Below, piece by piece: positions 1 to 8,801 of a DNA stretch of 64,000 nt. A program made the translations under genes and the position numbers. This DNA is from Pseudomonas marginalis (GTDB taxonomy: Bacteria > Pseudomonadota > Gammaproteobacteria > Pseudomonadales > Pseudomonadaceae): assembly GCF_008692035.1 (NCBI RefSeq), contig NZ_VTFG01000001.1, positions 3,721,501 through 3,785,500 on the forward strand. Reading direction: 5' to 3'. The notes under the pieces are model-generated. The model had not been told where the DNA came from. It worked only from the letters and a program-made list of their open reading frames with translations, and did no database searches. The first letter of the stretch is position 1. Each line of letters starts with the position of its first letter.

Positions 1-838
1 CCGACTGCAGCTTCTTGGCCAGTTTGCCGATGGTGGTGGTCTTGCCGGCGCCGTTGACACCCACGACCAGGATCACGAACGGCTTGTTCGGGGTGATCAC
101 CAGCGGCGCCTCAACGGGCTTGAGCATCGCAGCCAGTTCGGCCTGCAAGGATTTGTAGAGGGCGTCGGCATCGGTCAACTGCTTGCGCGCGACCTTCTGG
201 GTCAAGCTCTGGATGATCACGGCGGTGGCTTCGACGCCCACGTCGGCGGTCAGCAGGCGGGTTTCGATGTCTTCCAGCAGCTCATCGTCGATGACTTTCT
301 TGCCGAGGAACAGGCTGGCCATGCCTTCGCCGATGCTGGCGCTGGTCTTGCTCAGGCCTTGCTTGAGGCGGGCGAAGAAGCCGGTCTTGCTGGTTTCGGT
401 GGAGGCGACGGGCGCTTCGACGACGGCGGGAGCGGCAACCACTGGCTCGACGAGCGCGGGCACGGGGGCGGGAGCTTCGACAACGACCGGCTGTGGCTCA
501 ACGGTCACCGGAATCGGCGGCACCACATGCTCGGCCTGCACATCTTCAACCAGCGCCACAGGCTCTTCGGGCACCGGCAGCTCAGGCCACGGCTTGTGTT
601 CGGGCTCAGGCTCCACCTCGGCCACCGGCTGCAACACCGGCTCAGCCATCGGCAACACCACCGGCGCCGGCGCTTCGGCAACGGGCTCGGCTTCTACTAT
701 AGGCTCGGGGATCGGCTCAGCTTGAACCTGTGGCTGTTCAGCGACGGTTTCCTGCGGCTTTTTGCGCAGCCATCCGAACAGGCCTTTCTTCTCGCCAGCC
801 GCAGCTGGGGTCTTCTTGTCGTCGTTGGAACCAAACAT
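1..838 (-). CDS. ftsY: Signal recognition particle receptor FtsY (3' part missing)
   Basis: FtsY is the bacterial SRP receptor: it docks SRP-bound ribosomes at the inner membrane and, with Ffh, hydrolyses GTP to hand nascent membrane proteins to SecYEG. The reading frame opens at 838 with a short basic-hydrophobic N-terminus (GLFGWLRKK), continues through a long acidic, proline/valine-rich A domain (about residues 30-150), then a second amphipathic stretch and the helical N domain. The P-loop (NGAGKTTTIGKL) lies at the very edge of the window, so the G domain is cut off; 279 codons are visible. It is divergent from the M16 peptidase genes. The repetitive A domain gives several long spurious frames on the other strand. 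Confidence 0.96.
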   Translation of the reverse strand, partial: MFGSNDDKKTPAAAGEKKGLFGWLRKKPQETVAEQPQVQAEPIPEPIVEAEPVAEAPAPVVLPMAEPVLQPVAEVEPEPEHKPWPELPVPEEPVALVEDVQAEHVVPPIPVTVEPQPVVVEAPAPVPALVEPVVAAPAVVEAPVASTETSKTGFFARLKQGLSKTSASIGEGMASLFLGKKVIDDELLEDIETRLLTADVGVEATAVIIQSLTQKVARKQLTDADALYKSLQAELAAMLKPVEAPLVITPNKPFVILVVGVNGAGKTTTIGKLAKKLQS

Positions 839-1070
839 GGAGACGGCTATCTCAAGGTAGCGACGCGCCAAGGGGCACATCGGTAAATAAAATTCGATGC
901 GTAACAGACTGTTTTTTAGCCAGCTCGTTCATGCGCAACATTTTGTAAGGCCTAAATAGGGCCTTAACAAGACAGCCATAGTGGCCGTCCCTAGGTCGGA
1001 TCAGTATCCTAGCACCTCCTCGCCCGCCGACGCTAAGACCAAGCGGGCAGCCCAACAGGTTTAAAAACGA

Positions 1071-2426
1071 ATGAATGCTCTAGCCCGCCACGCCGCAGGC
1101 CTGCTGTTCAGCACAGTTTGTCTGCCCCTTTCAGCCTTGGCTGCCGACCCACAACCCACCCATGAATTCACCCTGGATAACGGCCTCAAGGTGGTCGTGC
1201 GCGAAGACCATCGCGCGCCGGTGGTGGTTTCCCAGGTCTGGTACAAGGTCGGTTCGAGCTACGAAACCCCGGGCCAGACCGGTTTGTCCCACGCCCTGGA
1301 GCACATGATGTTCAAGGGCAGCGCCAAGGTCGGCCCCGGCGAAGCCTCGCTGATCCTGCGTGACCTGGGCGCCGAAGAAAACGCCTTCACCAGCGATGAC
1401 TACACCGCCTACTACCAGGTGCTGGCCCGTGACCGCCTGGGCGTTGCCTTTGAGCTGGAAGCCGACCGCATGGCCAGCCTGCGCCTGCCGGCCGACGAGT
1501 TCAGCCGCGAAATCGAGGTAATCAAGGAAGAACGCCGCCTGCGCACCGACGACAACCCGATGTCCAAGGCCTTCGAGCGCTTCAAGGCGATGGCCTTCCC
1601 GGCCAGCGGCTATCACACCCCGACCATCGGCTGGATGGCCGACCTCGACCGCATGAAGGTCGAGGAGCTGCGCCACTGGTACCAGTCCTGGTATGTACCG
1701 AACAACGCCACGTTGGTGGTGGTCGGCGACGTCACCCCGGACGAGGTAAAAAACCTGGCCCAGCGCTACTTCGGCCCGATCCCCAAGCGTGACGTACCGC
1801 CCGCCAAGGTTCCGATGGAGCTGGCCGAGCCCGGCGAGCGCCTGCTGACCATGCATGTGCAGACCCAATTGCCGAGCGTGATCCTGGGCTTCAACGTACC
1901 TGGCCTGGCCACCGCCGAAGACAAGCGTTCGGTCCAGGCCCTGCGCCTGATCTCGGCCCTGCTGGACGGCGGCTACAGTGCACGGATCTCCGAGCAACTG
2001 GAGCGTGGCGAAGAGCTGGTATCCGCCGCGTCCACCAACTACGACGCCTACACCCGGGGCGACAGCCTGTTCACCCTCTCGGCCACCCCGAACCAGCAGA
2101 AGAAAAAGACCGTTGCCCAAGCCGAAGCCGGCCTGTGGCGCCTGCTGGAAGAGTTGAAGGCCAAGCCACCGACCGCCGAAGAACTGGAACGCATCCGTGC
2201 CCAGGTCATTGCCGGCCTGGTGTACCAACGCGATTCCATCACCAGCCAGGCCACGGCCATCGGCTCCCTGGAAACCGTGGGCCTGTCCTGGAAACTCATG
2301 GACACCGAACTGGCCGACCTGCAAAGCGTGACCCCGGAAGATATCCAGAAGGCCGCGCGCACCTATTTCACCCGCGAACGTCTGAGCGTCGCCCATGTTT
2401 TGCCTGAGGAGACCGCTCATGAGTGA
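1071..2426 (+). CDS. Zinc-dependent M16 family peptidase
   Basis: A 451-residue M16 (pitrilysin/processing-peptidase type) metallopeptidase. An N-terminal signal peptide (about residues 1-24, ending ALAA) suggests periplasmic location. The inverted zinc motif HALEH is at residues 74-78, with the expected downstream acidic ligand in the IKEERR segment near 153; the second M16 half follows. It overlaps the next gene by 8 bases, and that gene is a non-catalytic M16 partner, so the two probably form a heterodimer as known for other tandem M16 pairs. The substrate is unknown. The same pair next to ftsY and rsmD is commonly seen in pseudomonads. Confidence 0.93.
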   Translation: MNALARHAAGLLFSTVCLPLSALAADPQPTHEFTLDNGLKVVVREDHRAPVVVSQVWYKVGSSYETPGQTGLSHALEHMMFKGSAKVGPGEASLILRDLGAEENAFTSDDYTAYYQVLARDRLGVAFELEADRMASLRLPADEFSREIEVIKEERRLRTDDNPMSKAFERFKAMAFPASGYHTPTIGWMADLDRMKVEELRHWYQSWYVPNNATLVVVGDVTPDEVKNLAQRYFGPIPKRDVPPAKVPMELAEPGERLLTMHVQTQLPSVILGFNVPGLATAEDKRSVQALRLISALLDGGYSARISEQLERGEELVSAASTNYDAYTRGDSLFTLSATPNQQKKKTVAQAEAGLWRLLEELKAKPPTAEELERIRAQVIAGLVYQRDSITSQATAIGSLETVGLSWKLMDTELADLQSVTPEDIQKAARTYFTRERLSVAHVLPEETAHE

Positions 2427-3909
2427 TCGCAAAAGCAGCCGCCTGATCCTGCCGGGCCTGATCGTCGTCACGTTGATCGCGGCGAGCGCCGTGTACTTCC
2501 TGCGCCCGAGTGACTCCGTCGCCAGCCAGGCATTGGACAAGGCTCAATCGACCAACAAACTGCAATCCCTGGCGGAACTGGACGGCAAGGCGCCGACCAA
2601 CCGCAAGCTCGACGTGCAAACCTGGACCACCGCCGAAGGCGCCAAGGTGCTGTTCGTCGAAGCCCATGAGTTGCCGATGTTCGACATGCGCATCCTGTTC
2701 GCCGCCGGCAGCAGCCAGGACGGCAACGTGCCGGGCCTGGCGCTGATGACCAACGCCATGCTCAACGAAGGCGTACCGGGCAAGGATGTGAGCCAGATTG
2801 CCAGTGGTTTTGAAGGCCTGGGCGCCGACTTTGGCAATGGCGCTTATCGCGATATGGCGCTGGTGTCCCTGCGCAGCCTCAGCGACAGCGCTAAACGCGA
2901 CGCCGCCCTGGCGCTGTTTGACGAGGTGATCGGCAAGCCGACCTTCCCCGCCGACTCCCTGGCGCGGATCAAGAACCAGATCCTCGCCGGCTTTGAATAC
3001 CAGAAGCAGAATCCCGGTAAGCTGGCGAGCCTGGAGCTGTTCAAGCGCCTGTACGGCGATCACCCCTATGCTCACCCGAGTGAAGGCACGCCGCAAAGCG
3101 TTCCGAAGATTACCCTCGCGCAGTTGCAGGCGTTCCACGCCAAGGCTTATGCGGCGGGTAATGCGGTGATTGCCGTGGTCGGCGACTTGACCCGCGCCGA
3201 AGCCGAAGCGATGACCGCCAAAGTGTCGGCCGCGCTGCCCAAGGGCCCGGCCATGGCGAAGATCGCCCAGCCGACCGAGCCCAAGGCCGGCCTGAGCCAT
3301 ATCGAGTTCCCGTCCAAACAGACTCACCTGCTGTTCGCCCAATTGGGCATCGACCGCGCCGACCCGGACTACGCAGCCCTGTCCCTGGGCAACCAGATTC
3401 TCGGCGGCGGCGGCTTCGGAACCCGCTTGATGAGCGAAGTGCGCGAGAAACGTGGCCTGACCTATGGGGTGTATTCCGGTTTCTCGCCGATGCAAGTGCG
3501 TGGCCCGTTCATGATCAACCTGCAGACCCGCGCCGAAATGAGCGGCGGCACCCTGCGCCTGGTCGAAGACGTGCTCGCCGACTACCTCAAGACCGGCCCG
3601 ACGCAAAAGGAACTGGATGACGCCAAGCGCGAGCTGGCCGGCAGCTTCCCGCTGTCCACCGCAAGCAACGCCGATATCGTCGGACAGCTGGGCGCCATGG
3701 GTTTCTACAACCTGCCGCTGAGCTATCTGGAAGATTTCATGAAACAATCCCAGGCCCTGACCGTAGAGCAGGTCAAGGCTGCCTTGAACAAACACTTGAG
3801 CGCCGACAAGATGGTCATCGTGACCGCCGGCCCAACGACTGCGCAAAAGCCACTACCGCCCCCCACTGATAAACCTGCCGAGCAGCCGCTCGGGGTTCCG
3901 GAGCATTAA
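2419..3909 (+). CDS. M16 family protein without zinc motif (partner subunit)
   Basis: A 496-residue M16-fold protein. I start it at ATG 2419 rather than the in-frame 2395 because a GAGGAG ribosome site at 2405-2410 fits 2419 and the gene then overlaps the upstream peptidase stop. A single N-terminal membrane segment (about residues 8-27) likely anchors it facing the periplasm. Where the partner has HxxEH this protein has a TNAMLNEG segment, so it lacks the zinc ligands and should be catalytically inactive; the C-terminal half keeps the glycine-rich and EKRGLTY segments typical of M16. It probably helps bind substrate for the upstream subunit. A TAATG junction couples it to rsmD. Confidence 0.9.
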   Translation: MSDRKSSRLILPGLIVVTLIAASAVYFLRPSDSVASQALDKAQSTNKLQSLAELDGKAPTNRKLDVQTWTTAEGAKVLFVEAHELPMFDMRILFAAGSSQDGNVPGLALMTNAMLNEGVPGKDVSQIASGFEGLGADFGNGAYRDMALVSLRSLSDSAKRDAALALFDEVIGKPTFPADSLARIKNQILAGFEYQKQNPGKLASLELFKRLYGDHPYAHPSEGTPQSVPKITLAQLQAFHAKAYAAGNAVIAVVGDLTRAEAEAMTAKVSAALPKGPAMAKIAQPTEPKAGLSHIEFPSKQTHLLFAQLGIDRADPDYAALSLGNQILGGGGFGTRLMSEVREKRGLTYGVYSGFSPMQVRGPFMINLQTRAEMSGGTLRLVEDVLADYLKTGPTQKELDDAKRELAGSFPLSTASNADIVGQLGAMGFYNLPLSYLEDFMKQSQALTVEQVKAALNKHLSADKMVIVTAGPTTAQKPLPPPTDKPAEQPLGVPEH

Positions 3910-4526
3910 TGGCCAGTTCATCTCGCCCGAAAAAACCTGTCCACAACGTGCATAACGGTGTGGGCCAACTGCGCATCATTGGCGGCGAATGGGGCAGCCG
4001 CAAGCTGAGCTTCCCCGACGTCGTGGGCCTGCGCCCGACGCCGGACCGCGTACGTGAAACCCTGTTCAACTGGCTGGCGCCGTACATTGCCGGCGCCAAG
4101 GTGCTGGACCCGTTCGCCGGCAGTGGCGCGCTGTTCCTGGAGGCGCTGTCCCGTGGCGCGGCCCAGGCCCAGGCGCTGGATGCCAGCAATGTCGCGGTGT
4201 CCAGCCTCAAGGAACACCTGGGCACCCTGCGCTGCACCAATGGCCAGGTGCAGACCGCCGACGCCCTGCGCTACCTGGAAACCCAGGCGCCCAGCGCCTA
4301 CGACGTGGTGTTCCTCGACCCACCGTTCAACCAGAACCTGTTGCCGACCGTGTGCGCCTTGCTCGAAGAGCGCCAATGGCTGGCACTGGACGCGTGGATC
4401 TACACTGAAAGCGAGACCGCGCCGTCTACCCTGGGCTTGCCGGGCGCCTGGCGCCTGCACCGGGAGCAGAAATCCGGTCGTGTGTATTACGCGCTGTGGC
4501 ATCGATTGGTCGAAAGCGTCGCTTAA
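3909..4526 (+). CDS. rsmD: 16S rRNA (guanine(966)-N2)-methyltransferase
   Basis: RsmD methylates N2 of G966 in 16S rRNA during 30S assembly using S-adenosylmethionine. The 205-residue product has the SAM-binding motif I (DPFAGSGALFLEALSRGA, about residues 63-80) and the catalytic motif IV FLDPPF (about 136-141), plus the N-terminal IIGGEW..R segment typical of the family. The start codon overlaps the upstream stop (TAATG) and has GGAG five bases ahead, indicating translational coupling with the M16 pair. A 13-bp perfect hairpin follows the stop. Confidence 0.95.
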   Translation: MASSSRPKKPVHNVHNGVGQLRIIGGEWGSRKLSFPDVVGLRPTPDRVRETLFNWLAPYIAGAKVLDPFAGSGALFLEALSRGAAQAQALDASNVAVSSLKEHLGTLRCTNGQVQTADALRYLETQAPSAYDVVFLDPPFNQNLLPTVCALLEERQWLALDAWIYTESETAPSTLGLPGAWRLHREQKSGRVYYALWHRLVESVA

Positions 4527-4528
4527 AA

Positions 4529-4558
4529 TCTGTGGTGAGCAAGCCTGCTCACCACAGA
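4529..4558. repeat. REP-like hairpin after rsmD, possible terminator
   Basis: A perfect inverted repeat with 13-base arms (TCTGTGGTGAGCA and its complement) and a 4-base loop, starting two bases after the rsmD stop. The arm shares GTGGTGAGC with the palindromes at 11575 and 48735, so it belongs to the same repeat family. There is no T-run, so intrinsic termination would be weak. Confidence 0.75.
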
Positions 4559-4587
4559 CAGTGAGTCAGCTCAAAACTGAGAGTGTC

Positions 4588-5583
4588 ATGACACCGTCCT
4601 CCGACCAGTTCATCCCCGCCTTCGGCCTCGGCAACCCTCACCTGCAAACCCTGTGGGGGCCGCTGTGGCGGCCGACTACCCATATCGAACGCCAACGCGA
4701 ACGCCTGTGGCTGGAAGACGGCGACTTTCTCGACCTCGACTGGCATGGCCCCCATGACGCGCAGGCGCCGTTGGTGCTGGTGCTGCACGGGCTGACCGGC
4801 TCATCCAATTCCCCCTATGTGGCCGGCCTGCAAAAAGTCCTCGGCGCCCAAGGCTGGGCCAGTGCGGCCTTGAACTGGCGCGGCTGCTCGGGCGAGCCCA
4901 ACCTGCTGGCGCGCAGCTATCACTCAGGCGCCAGCGAAGACCTCGCCGCCGCGATTGCGCACCTGCGCGCCAAGCGGCCGTTGGCGCCGCTGTATGCGGT
5001 GGGTTATTCGCTGGGGGGCAATGTGCTGCTCAAGCACCTGGGGGAAACCGGCGAGGCGTCCGGGCTGCAAGGCGCAGCGGCGGTGTCGGTGCCGTTTCGC
5101 CTGGATCAGTGTGCAGACCGGATCGGGATAGGTTTCTCGCGGATTTATCAAAAGCACTTCATGGGTGAAATGCTCGCGTATATCCGCGTCAAACAACGCC
5201 GTTTTTTACAGGATGGCCGCGCGGACGGGCTGAAAACCCTGGAAGCGCTTGGCTCGCTGGAGAAGATGCGCACCTTCTGGGACTTCGACGGCCGGGTCAC
5301 CGCGCCGCTGCATGGGTTCTTGAGTGCCGAGGACTATTACCGTCGCGCGTCGAGTCGCTACTACCTGGGCGCGATCCGCACGCCGACGCTGATTATCCAG
5401 GCGGCCGACGACCCGTTCGTATTCGCCCACAGCTTGCCCGAGGCCAGCGAGCTGTCGGCGTGCACCGAGTTTGAGCTGACGACCAAGGGTGGGCACGTGG
5501 GCTTCGTCGATGGCTCGCTGAAACGCCCAGGCTACTACCTGGAGCGGCGCATCCCACAATGGTTATTGGCACGACACGGTTAA
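4588..5583 (+). CDS. YheT-like alpha/beta hydrolase
   Basis: A 331-residue alpha/beta hydrolase of the YheT/ABHD1-3 type. The fold is clear: oxyanion segment LVLHGLTGSSNS (about residues 60-71), nucleophile elbow GYSLGGN (about 138-144), an acid in the AADDPF segment and the terminal histidine in GGHVGF. The natural substrate is not known; members act as esterases or lipases. The open frame extends back into rsmD, but the start at 4588 matches the conserved N-terminus (FIPAFGLGNPHLQTLWG) of this family. It is the last gene of the run and is followed by a hairpin. Confidence 0.9.
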   Translation: MTPSSDQFIPAFGLGNPHLQTLWGPLWRPTTHIERQRERLWLEDGDFLDLDWHGPHDAQAPLVLVLHGLTGSSNSPYVAGLQKVLGAQGWASAALNWRGCSGEPNLLARSYHSGASEDLAAAIAHLRAKRPLAPLYAVGYSLGGNVLLKHLGETGEASGLQGAAAVSVPFRLDQCADRIGIGFSRIYQKHFMGEMLAYIRVKQRRFLQDGRADGLKTLEALGSLEKMRTFWDFDGRVTAPLHGFLSAEDYYRRASSRYYLGAIRTPTLIIQAADDPFVFAHSLPEASELSACTEFELTTKGGHVGFVDGSLKRPGYYLERRIPQWLLARHG

Positions 5584-5587
5584 ACAT

Positions 5588-5612
5588 GTGGGAGGGATAA
5601 GCCCCTCCCATA
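5588..5612. repeat. REP-like hairpin between convergent genes
   Basis: TGGGAGGG and CCCTCCCA arms surround a 6-base loop between the convergent hydrolase and sulfurtransferase genes. It resembles a degenerate single copy of the GTGGGAGG repeats found elsewhere in the window and may also limit read-through in both directions. Confidence 0.55.
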
Positions 5613-5639
5613 TTAGGATTGGGTTTACACGGCCGGAAC

Positions 5640-6494
5640 TCAGTCACCCGTAGCGATTTTCCGCGTCGGATCGGTAATCCACTCGCTCCACGACCCCGCA
5701 TACAACTTGCCCAACGGGTAACCCGCCAGGCTCAGGGCGAACAGGTTGTGGCAGGCCGTCACGCCCGAACCGCAATACGCCACCAGTTCCTCCGGCGAGC
5801 GCCCCTGCAACTGCGCGGCGAAGCGCTGCTTGAGTTGCTCGGCCGGGAGGAAACGCCCGTCACTGCCCAGGTTTTCGTTGAACGCCGCACATTGCGCACC
5901 GGGGATATGCCCGGCAATCGGATCAATGGGCTCAACTTCACCGCGAAAGCGCGGTTGGGCGCGGGCATCGATCAGGGTCAGGCCGGGTTGGCCCAGGCGT
6001 TTTTGCAGGTGTTCGGCATCCAGCAGCAGGTGATTGTCCGGCGCGCCATCGAAAGTCCCACGCTCGGTTACCGGCGCGTCCAGGCTCAACGGGAAACCCG
6101 CGGCATGCCAGGCCTTGAGGCCGCCGTCCAGGATAAACACACCGTCACGCTTGCCCAGCCAGGCCAGCAGCCACCAGGCACGAGCCGCATAGGCGCCAGG
6201 GCCGTCGTCATACAGCACGATATCGGTGTCAGCATGGATGCCCCATGTCCGCAGTTGCTCGGCGAAGGTGCCCGCCGCCGGTAACGGGTGACGACCGGTC
6301 ACACCTTTGATCACCGACCCGCTGAGATGGCGCTCCAGGTCGGCATATTGCGCACCCTCGATATGCCCTTCGGCGTAGCTGCAACGCCCGTAATCCGGGT
6401 CTTCCAGGGCAAAACGGCAATCCAGGATCACCAGCCCCGCCGACGTCTGGCGCTCGGCCAATTGCTGGGGGCTGATCAGTTGGGCAAGCGGCAT
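5640..6494 (-). CDS. sseA: 3-mercaptopyruvate sulfurtransferase
   Basis: A 284-residue tandem-rhodanese sulfurtransferase. The C-terminal rhodanese domain carries the active-site loop CGSGVTA with the catalytic Cys at 241; the CGSGV form is typical of mercaptopyruvate sulfurtransferases, whereas thiosulfate rhodaneses have CRxGxR. The N-terminal rhodanese domain (about 8-135) lacks a catalytic cysteine in the equivalent loop (YDDGPGAY), as expected. AGGAG lies six bases before the ATG. It is 33 bases downstream of the tetR gene on the same strand and may be co-transcribed with it. Likely role: transfer of sulfane sulfur to thiols or cyanide. Confidence 0.92.
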   Translation of the reverse strand: MPLAQLISPQQLAERQTSAGLVILDCRFALEDPDYGRCSYAEGHIEGAQYADLERHLSGSVIKGVTGRHPLPAAGTFAEQLRTWGIHADTDIVLYDDGPGAYAARAWWLLAWLGKRDGVFILDGGLKAWHAAGFPLSLDAPVTERGTFDGAPDNHLLLDAEHLQKRLGQPGLTLIDARAQPRFRGEVEPIDPIAGHIPGAQCAAFNENLGSDGRFLPAEQLKQRFAAQLQGRSPEELVAYCGSGVTACHNLFALSLAGYPLGKLYAGSWSEWITDPTRKIATGD

Positions 6495-6527
6495 GATGGA
6501 CTCCTGTGAACAGATTCGGGAAAGGTC

Positions 6528-7199
6528 CTACTTCACGTCTTCCAGTGCCTGGTTCAACGGCACGTAAAACTCTTTGAACAGTGCATCCACCGCTTCTTTC
6601 GCCTGGGGCGTAACGAAACCCGCCTCCAGCACCAGCACCTGATACACACCGCGCTTGATGGCTTCGGCACTCAGGTGGGCGGAGTTTTCATTGGTGGTGC
6701 ACAGGAAACGCACCCAGGAGGTGAGGATGATCCAGGCATTGAGGGTCAGGGCTTCGGTTTGCACCGGGTCCATGTTCAGGATGCCTGCATCGACAAACCC
6801 CTGGTAGATGGCGCCGCCCTGGATCAGGCAACGCTGGGAAAAACGCCGATAGCCGGTGGCCAGCTCCGGGTCGCTCTCCAGCAGGTGTTCAAGGTCGCGG
6901 TGCAGAAAACGGTAGCGCCACATGCCGGCCAGTACGGCCTGGAGATAAAAGCGCTTGTCCTCCACGACCATTGCACGCCCCTGGGGCGGACGCAGGAAAC
7001 TGTCCACCAACGCTTCATATTCGCGAAACAGCACGGAGATGATCGCTTGCTTGTTGGGGAAGTGGTAGTACAGGTTGCCCGGCGAAATTTCCATATGGGC
7101 GGCGATATGGTTGGTGCTGATACTGCGCTCGCCCTGCTGGTTAAAAAGCTCCAGGCTGGTTTGCACAATACGCTCGCTGGTCTTTACTCGTGGTGCCAT
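6528..7199 (-). CDS. TetR family transcriptional regulator
   Basis: A 223-residue TetR-type repressor. The N-terminal helix-turn-helix is plain (SISTNHIAAHMEISPGNLYY followed by HFPNKQAI, about residues 26-54); the C-terminal half is the variable ligand-binding domain. It is divergent from the aldehyde dehydrogenase operon across a 146-base gap holding a 20-bp palindrome inside a good promoter, so it most likely represses that operon. The ligand is unknown; a substrate or aldehyde product of the operon is a reasonable guess. Confidence 0.92.
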   Translation of the reverse strand: MAPRVKTSERIVQTSLELFNQQGERSISTNHIAAHMEISPGNLYYHFPNKQAIISVLFREYEALVDSFLRPPQGRAMVVEDKRFYLQAVLAGMWRYRFLHRDLEHLLESDPELATGYRRFSQRCLIQGGAIYQGFVDAGILNMDPVQTEALTLNAWIILTSWVRFLCTTNENSAHLSAEAIKRGVYQVLVLEAGFVTPQAKEAVDALFKEFYVPLNQALEDVK

Positions 7200-7283
7200 A
7201 GGGGAATCAGCTTCTGTACACGTGATAGGGCATCTTACGGCCTATCCTTGCCAGGATAAATCTGCATGTTGCTGCAATGTCAT

Positions 7284-7312
7284 TTGACAATTTAGAGCAA
7301 TGACTCTAAAAA
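7284..7312 (+). promoter_or_regulatory. Promoter with embedded palindromic operator for the aldehyde dehydrogenase operon
   Basis: A TTGACA -35 box (7284-7289) and TAAAAA -10 box (7307-7312) are separated by 17 bases. The spacer and -10 are covered by a perfect palindrome, TTTAGAG and CTCTAAA around CAATGA (7291-7310). Binding there would block RNA polymerase, the usual TetR mechanism. Assignment to the divergent TetR protein is inferred from position. Confidence 0.65.
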
Positions 7313-7345
7313 TCCACGCAGACCAATAACAATCGGTGCTGCGCC

Positions 7346-8773
7346 ATGTCTGCCAACGTTGCCTACCTGCAAGATGCCCAGGCGCTGGATCAACTCCAGG
7401 ACCTGTTCGACGCCCAACGCCGCGCCTACGCCGCCAACCCGATGCCGCCAGCTGCACAGCGCCAACAGTGGCTGAAGGCCTTGCGGGATGTGCTCAGTGA
7501 CGAGCGCCAGGCACTGATCCATGCGATCAGCCAGGATTTCAGCCAGCGCAGCGCCGACGAAACCCTGTTCGCCGAACTGATGCCCAGCCTGCATGGCATT
7601 CACTACGCCAGCAAACACCTAAAAGGCTGGATGAAACCTTCCCGCCGCGCTGTAGGCCTGGCCTTCCAACCTGCGTCAGCCAAAGTCATTTACCAACCCC
7701 TGGGCGTGGTCGGCGTGATCGTGCCGTGGAACTACCCGCTGTACCTGGCCATCGGCCCACTGGTCGGTGCGTTGGCCGCAGGCAACCGGGTGATGCTCAA
7801 GCTCAGCGAATCCACGCCTGCTACCGGCGAACTGCTCAAGGCGTTACTGGCGAGGATTTTCCCCGAGGACCTGGTGTGCGTGGTGCTCGGAGAGGCCGAG
7901 GTGGGCATGGCGTTTTCCAAGCTGCGCTTCGATCACCTGCTGTTTACCGGCGCGACCAGTATTGGCAAGCACGTGATGCGCGCCGCTGCCGAACACCTCA
8001 CGCCGGTCACCCTGGAACTGGGCGGCAAGTCGCCGGCCATTGTCTCCGCCGACGTACCGCTCAAGGACGCCGCCGAACGCATCGCCTTCGGTAAAGCCTT
8101 GAACGCCGGGCAAACCTGCGTGGCCCCGGACTACGTGCTGGTGCCGGAGGACCGCGTGGAGGGTTTCGTCGAGGCCTACAGCAAGGCGGTTCGCGGGTTT
8201 TATCCGACGCTGGCCGACAACCCGGACTACACCGCCATCATCAATGAGCGTCAATTGGCCCGGCTCAATGCCTACGTCAAGGACGCCACCGACAAGGGCG
8301 CCACCCTGATCCCGCTGTACGACCAGGGCCAGGCACGGCGCATGGCCCATAGCCTGCTGCTGAATGTCAGCGATGACATGACCGTGATGCAGGACGAAAT
8401 CTTCGGCCCGGTGCTGCCGATCGTGCCTTATCGCGGCATCGACCAAGCCTTTGCCTACATCAACCAGCGCCCTCGCCCGCTGGCCCTGTATTACTTCGGC
8501 TACAACAAGCGCGAGCAGGACCGGGTCCTCCACGAGACCCATTCCGGCGGTGTCTGCCTGAACGACACCCTCCTGCACGTGGCCCAGGACGACATGCCCT
8601 TTGGCGGCATCGGCCCCTCGGGCATGGGCCACTACCACGGCCATGAAGGGTTCCTGACGTTCAGCAAGGCCAAGGGTGTGCTGGTGAAACAGCGCCTGAA
8701 CGCGGCGAAATTGATCTACCCGCCCTACGGCAAATCGATCCAGAAACTGATCCAGAAGCTGTTTGTCCGCTGA
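7346..8773 (+). CDS. calB: Coniferyl-type aldehyde dehydrogenase
   Basis: A 475-residue NAD(P)-dependent aldehyde dehydrogenase. It has the PWNYPLYL segment near residue 128, the catalytic glutamate motif LELGGKSP (about 222-229), the nucleophilic cysteine in NAGQTC (about 253-258) and EIFGPVLP. The length, N-terminal region and lack of a signal peptide match the coniferyl aldehyde dehydrogenase (CalB) group, which oxidises hydroxycinnamyl and other hydrophobic aldehydes; true substrate here is uncertain. It is the first gene of a three-gene operon with a Tat lipoprotein and a GMC oxidoreductase, suggesting it removes the aldehyde made by that oxidoreductase. Confidence 0.88.
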   Translation: MSANVAYLQDAQALDQLQDLFDAQRRAYAANPMPPAAQRQQWLKALRDVLSDERQALIHAISQDFSQRSADETLFAELMPSLHGIHYASKHLKGWMKPSRRAVGLAFQPASAKVIYQPLGVVGVIVPWNYPLYLAIGPLVGALAAGNRVMLKLSESTPATGELLKALLARIFPEDLVCVVLGEAEVGMAFSKLRFDHLLFTGATSIGKHVMRAAAEHLTPVTLELGGKSPAIVSADVPLKDAAERIAFGKALNAGQTCVAPDYVLVPEDRVEGFVEAYSKAVRGFYPTLADNPDYTAIINERQLARLNAYVKDATDKGATLIPLYDQGQARRMAHSLLLNVSDDMTVMQDEIFGPVLPIVPYRGIDQAFAYINQRPRPLALYYFGYNKREQDRVLHETHSGGVCLNDTLLHVAQDDMPFGGIGPSGMGHYHGHEGFLTFSKAKGVLVKQRLNAAKLIYPPYGKSIQKLIQKLFVR

Positions 8774-8801
8774 CACCGCCACCCACGGGATAACAATAAC
8801 A

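Noticed and set aside
183..725. Ser/Thr/Gly-rich plus-strand frame
   Set aside because: It is the antisense of the low-complexity proline/valine/glutamate A domain of FtsY.
839..1070. Small gene or RNA in the ftsY/M16 intergenic region
   Set aside because: Only short frames without ribosome sites; likely just the divergent promoters.
4054..4587. N-terminal extension of the YheT-like hydrolase into rsmD
   Set aside because: Overlaps conserved rsmD in another frame; the hydrolase family N-terminus begins at 4588.
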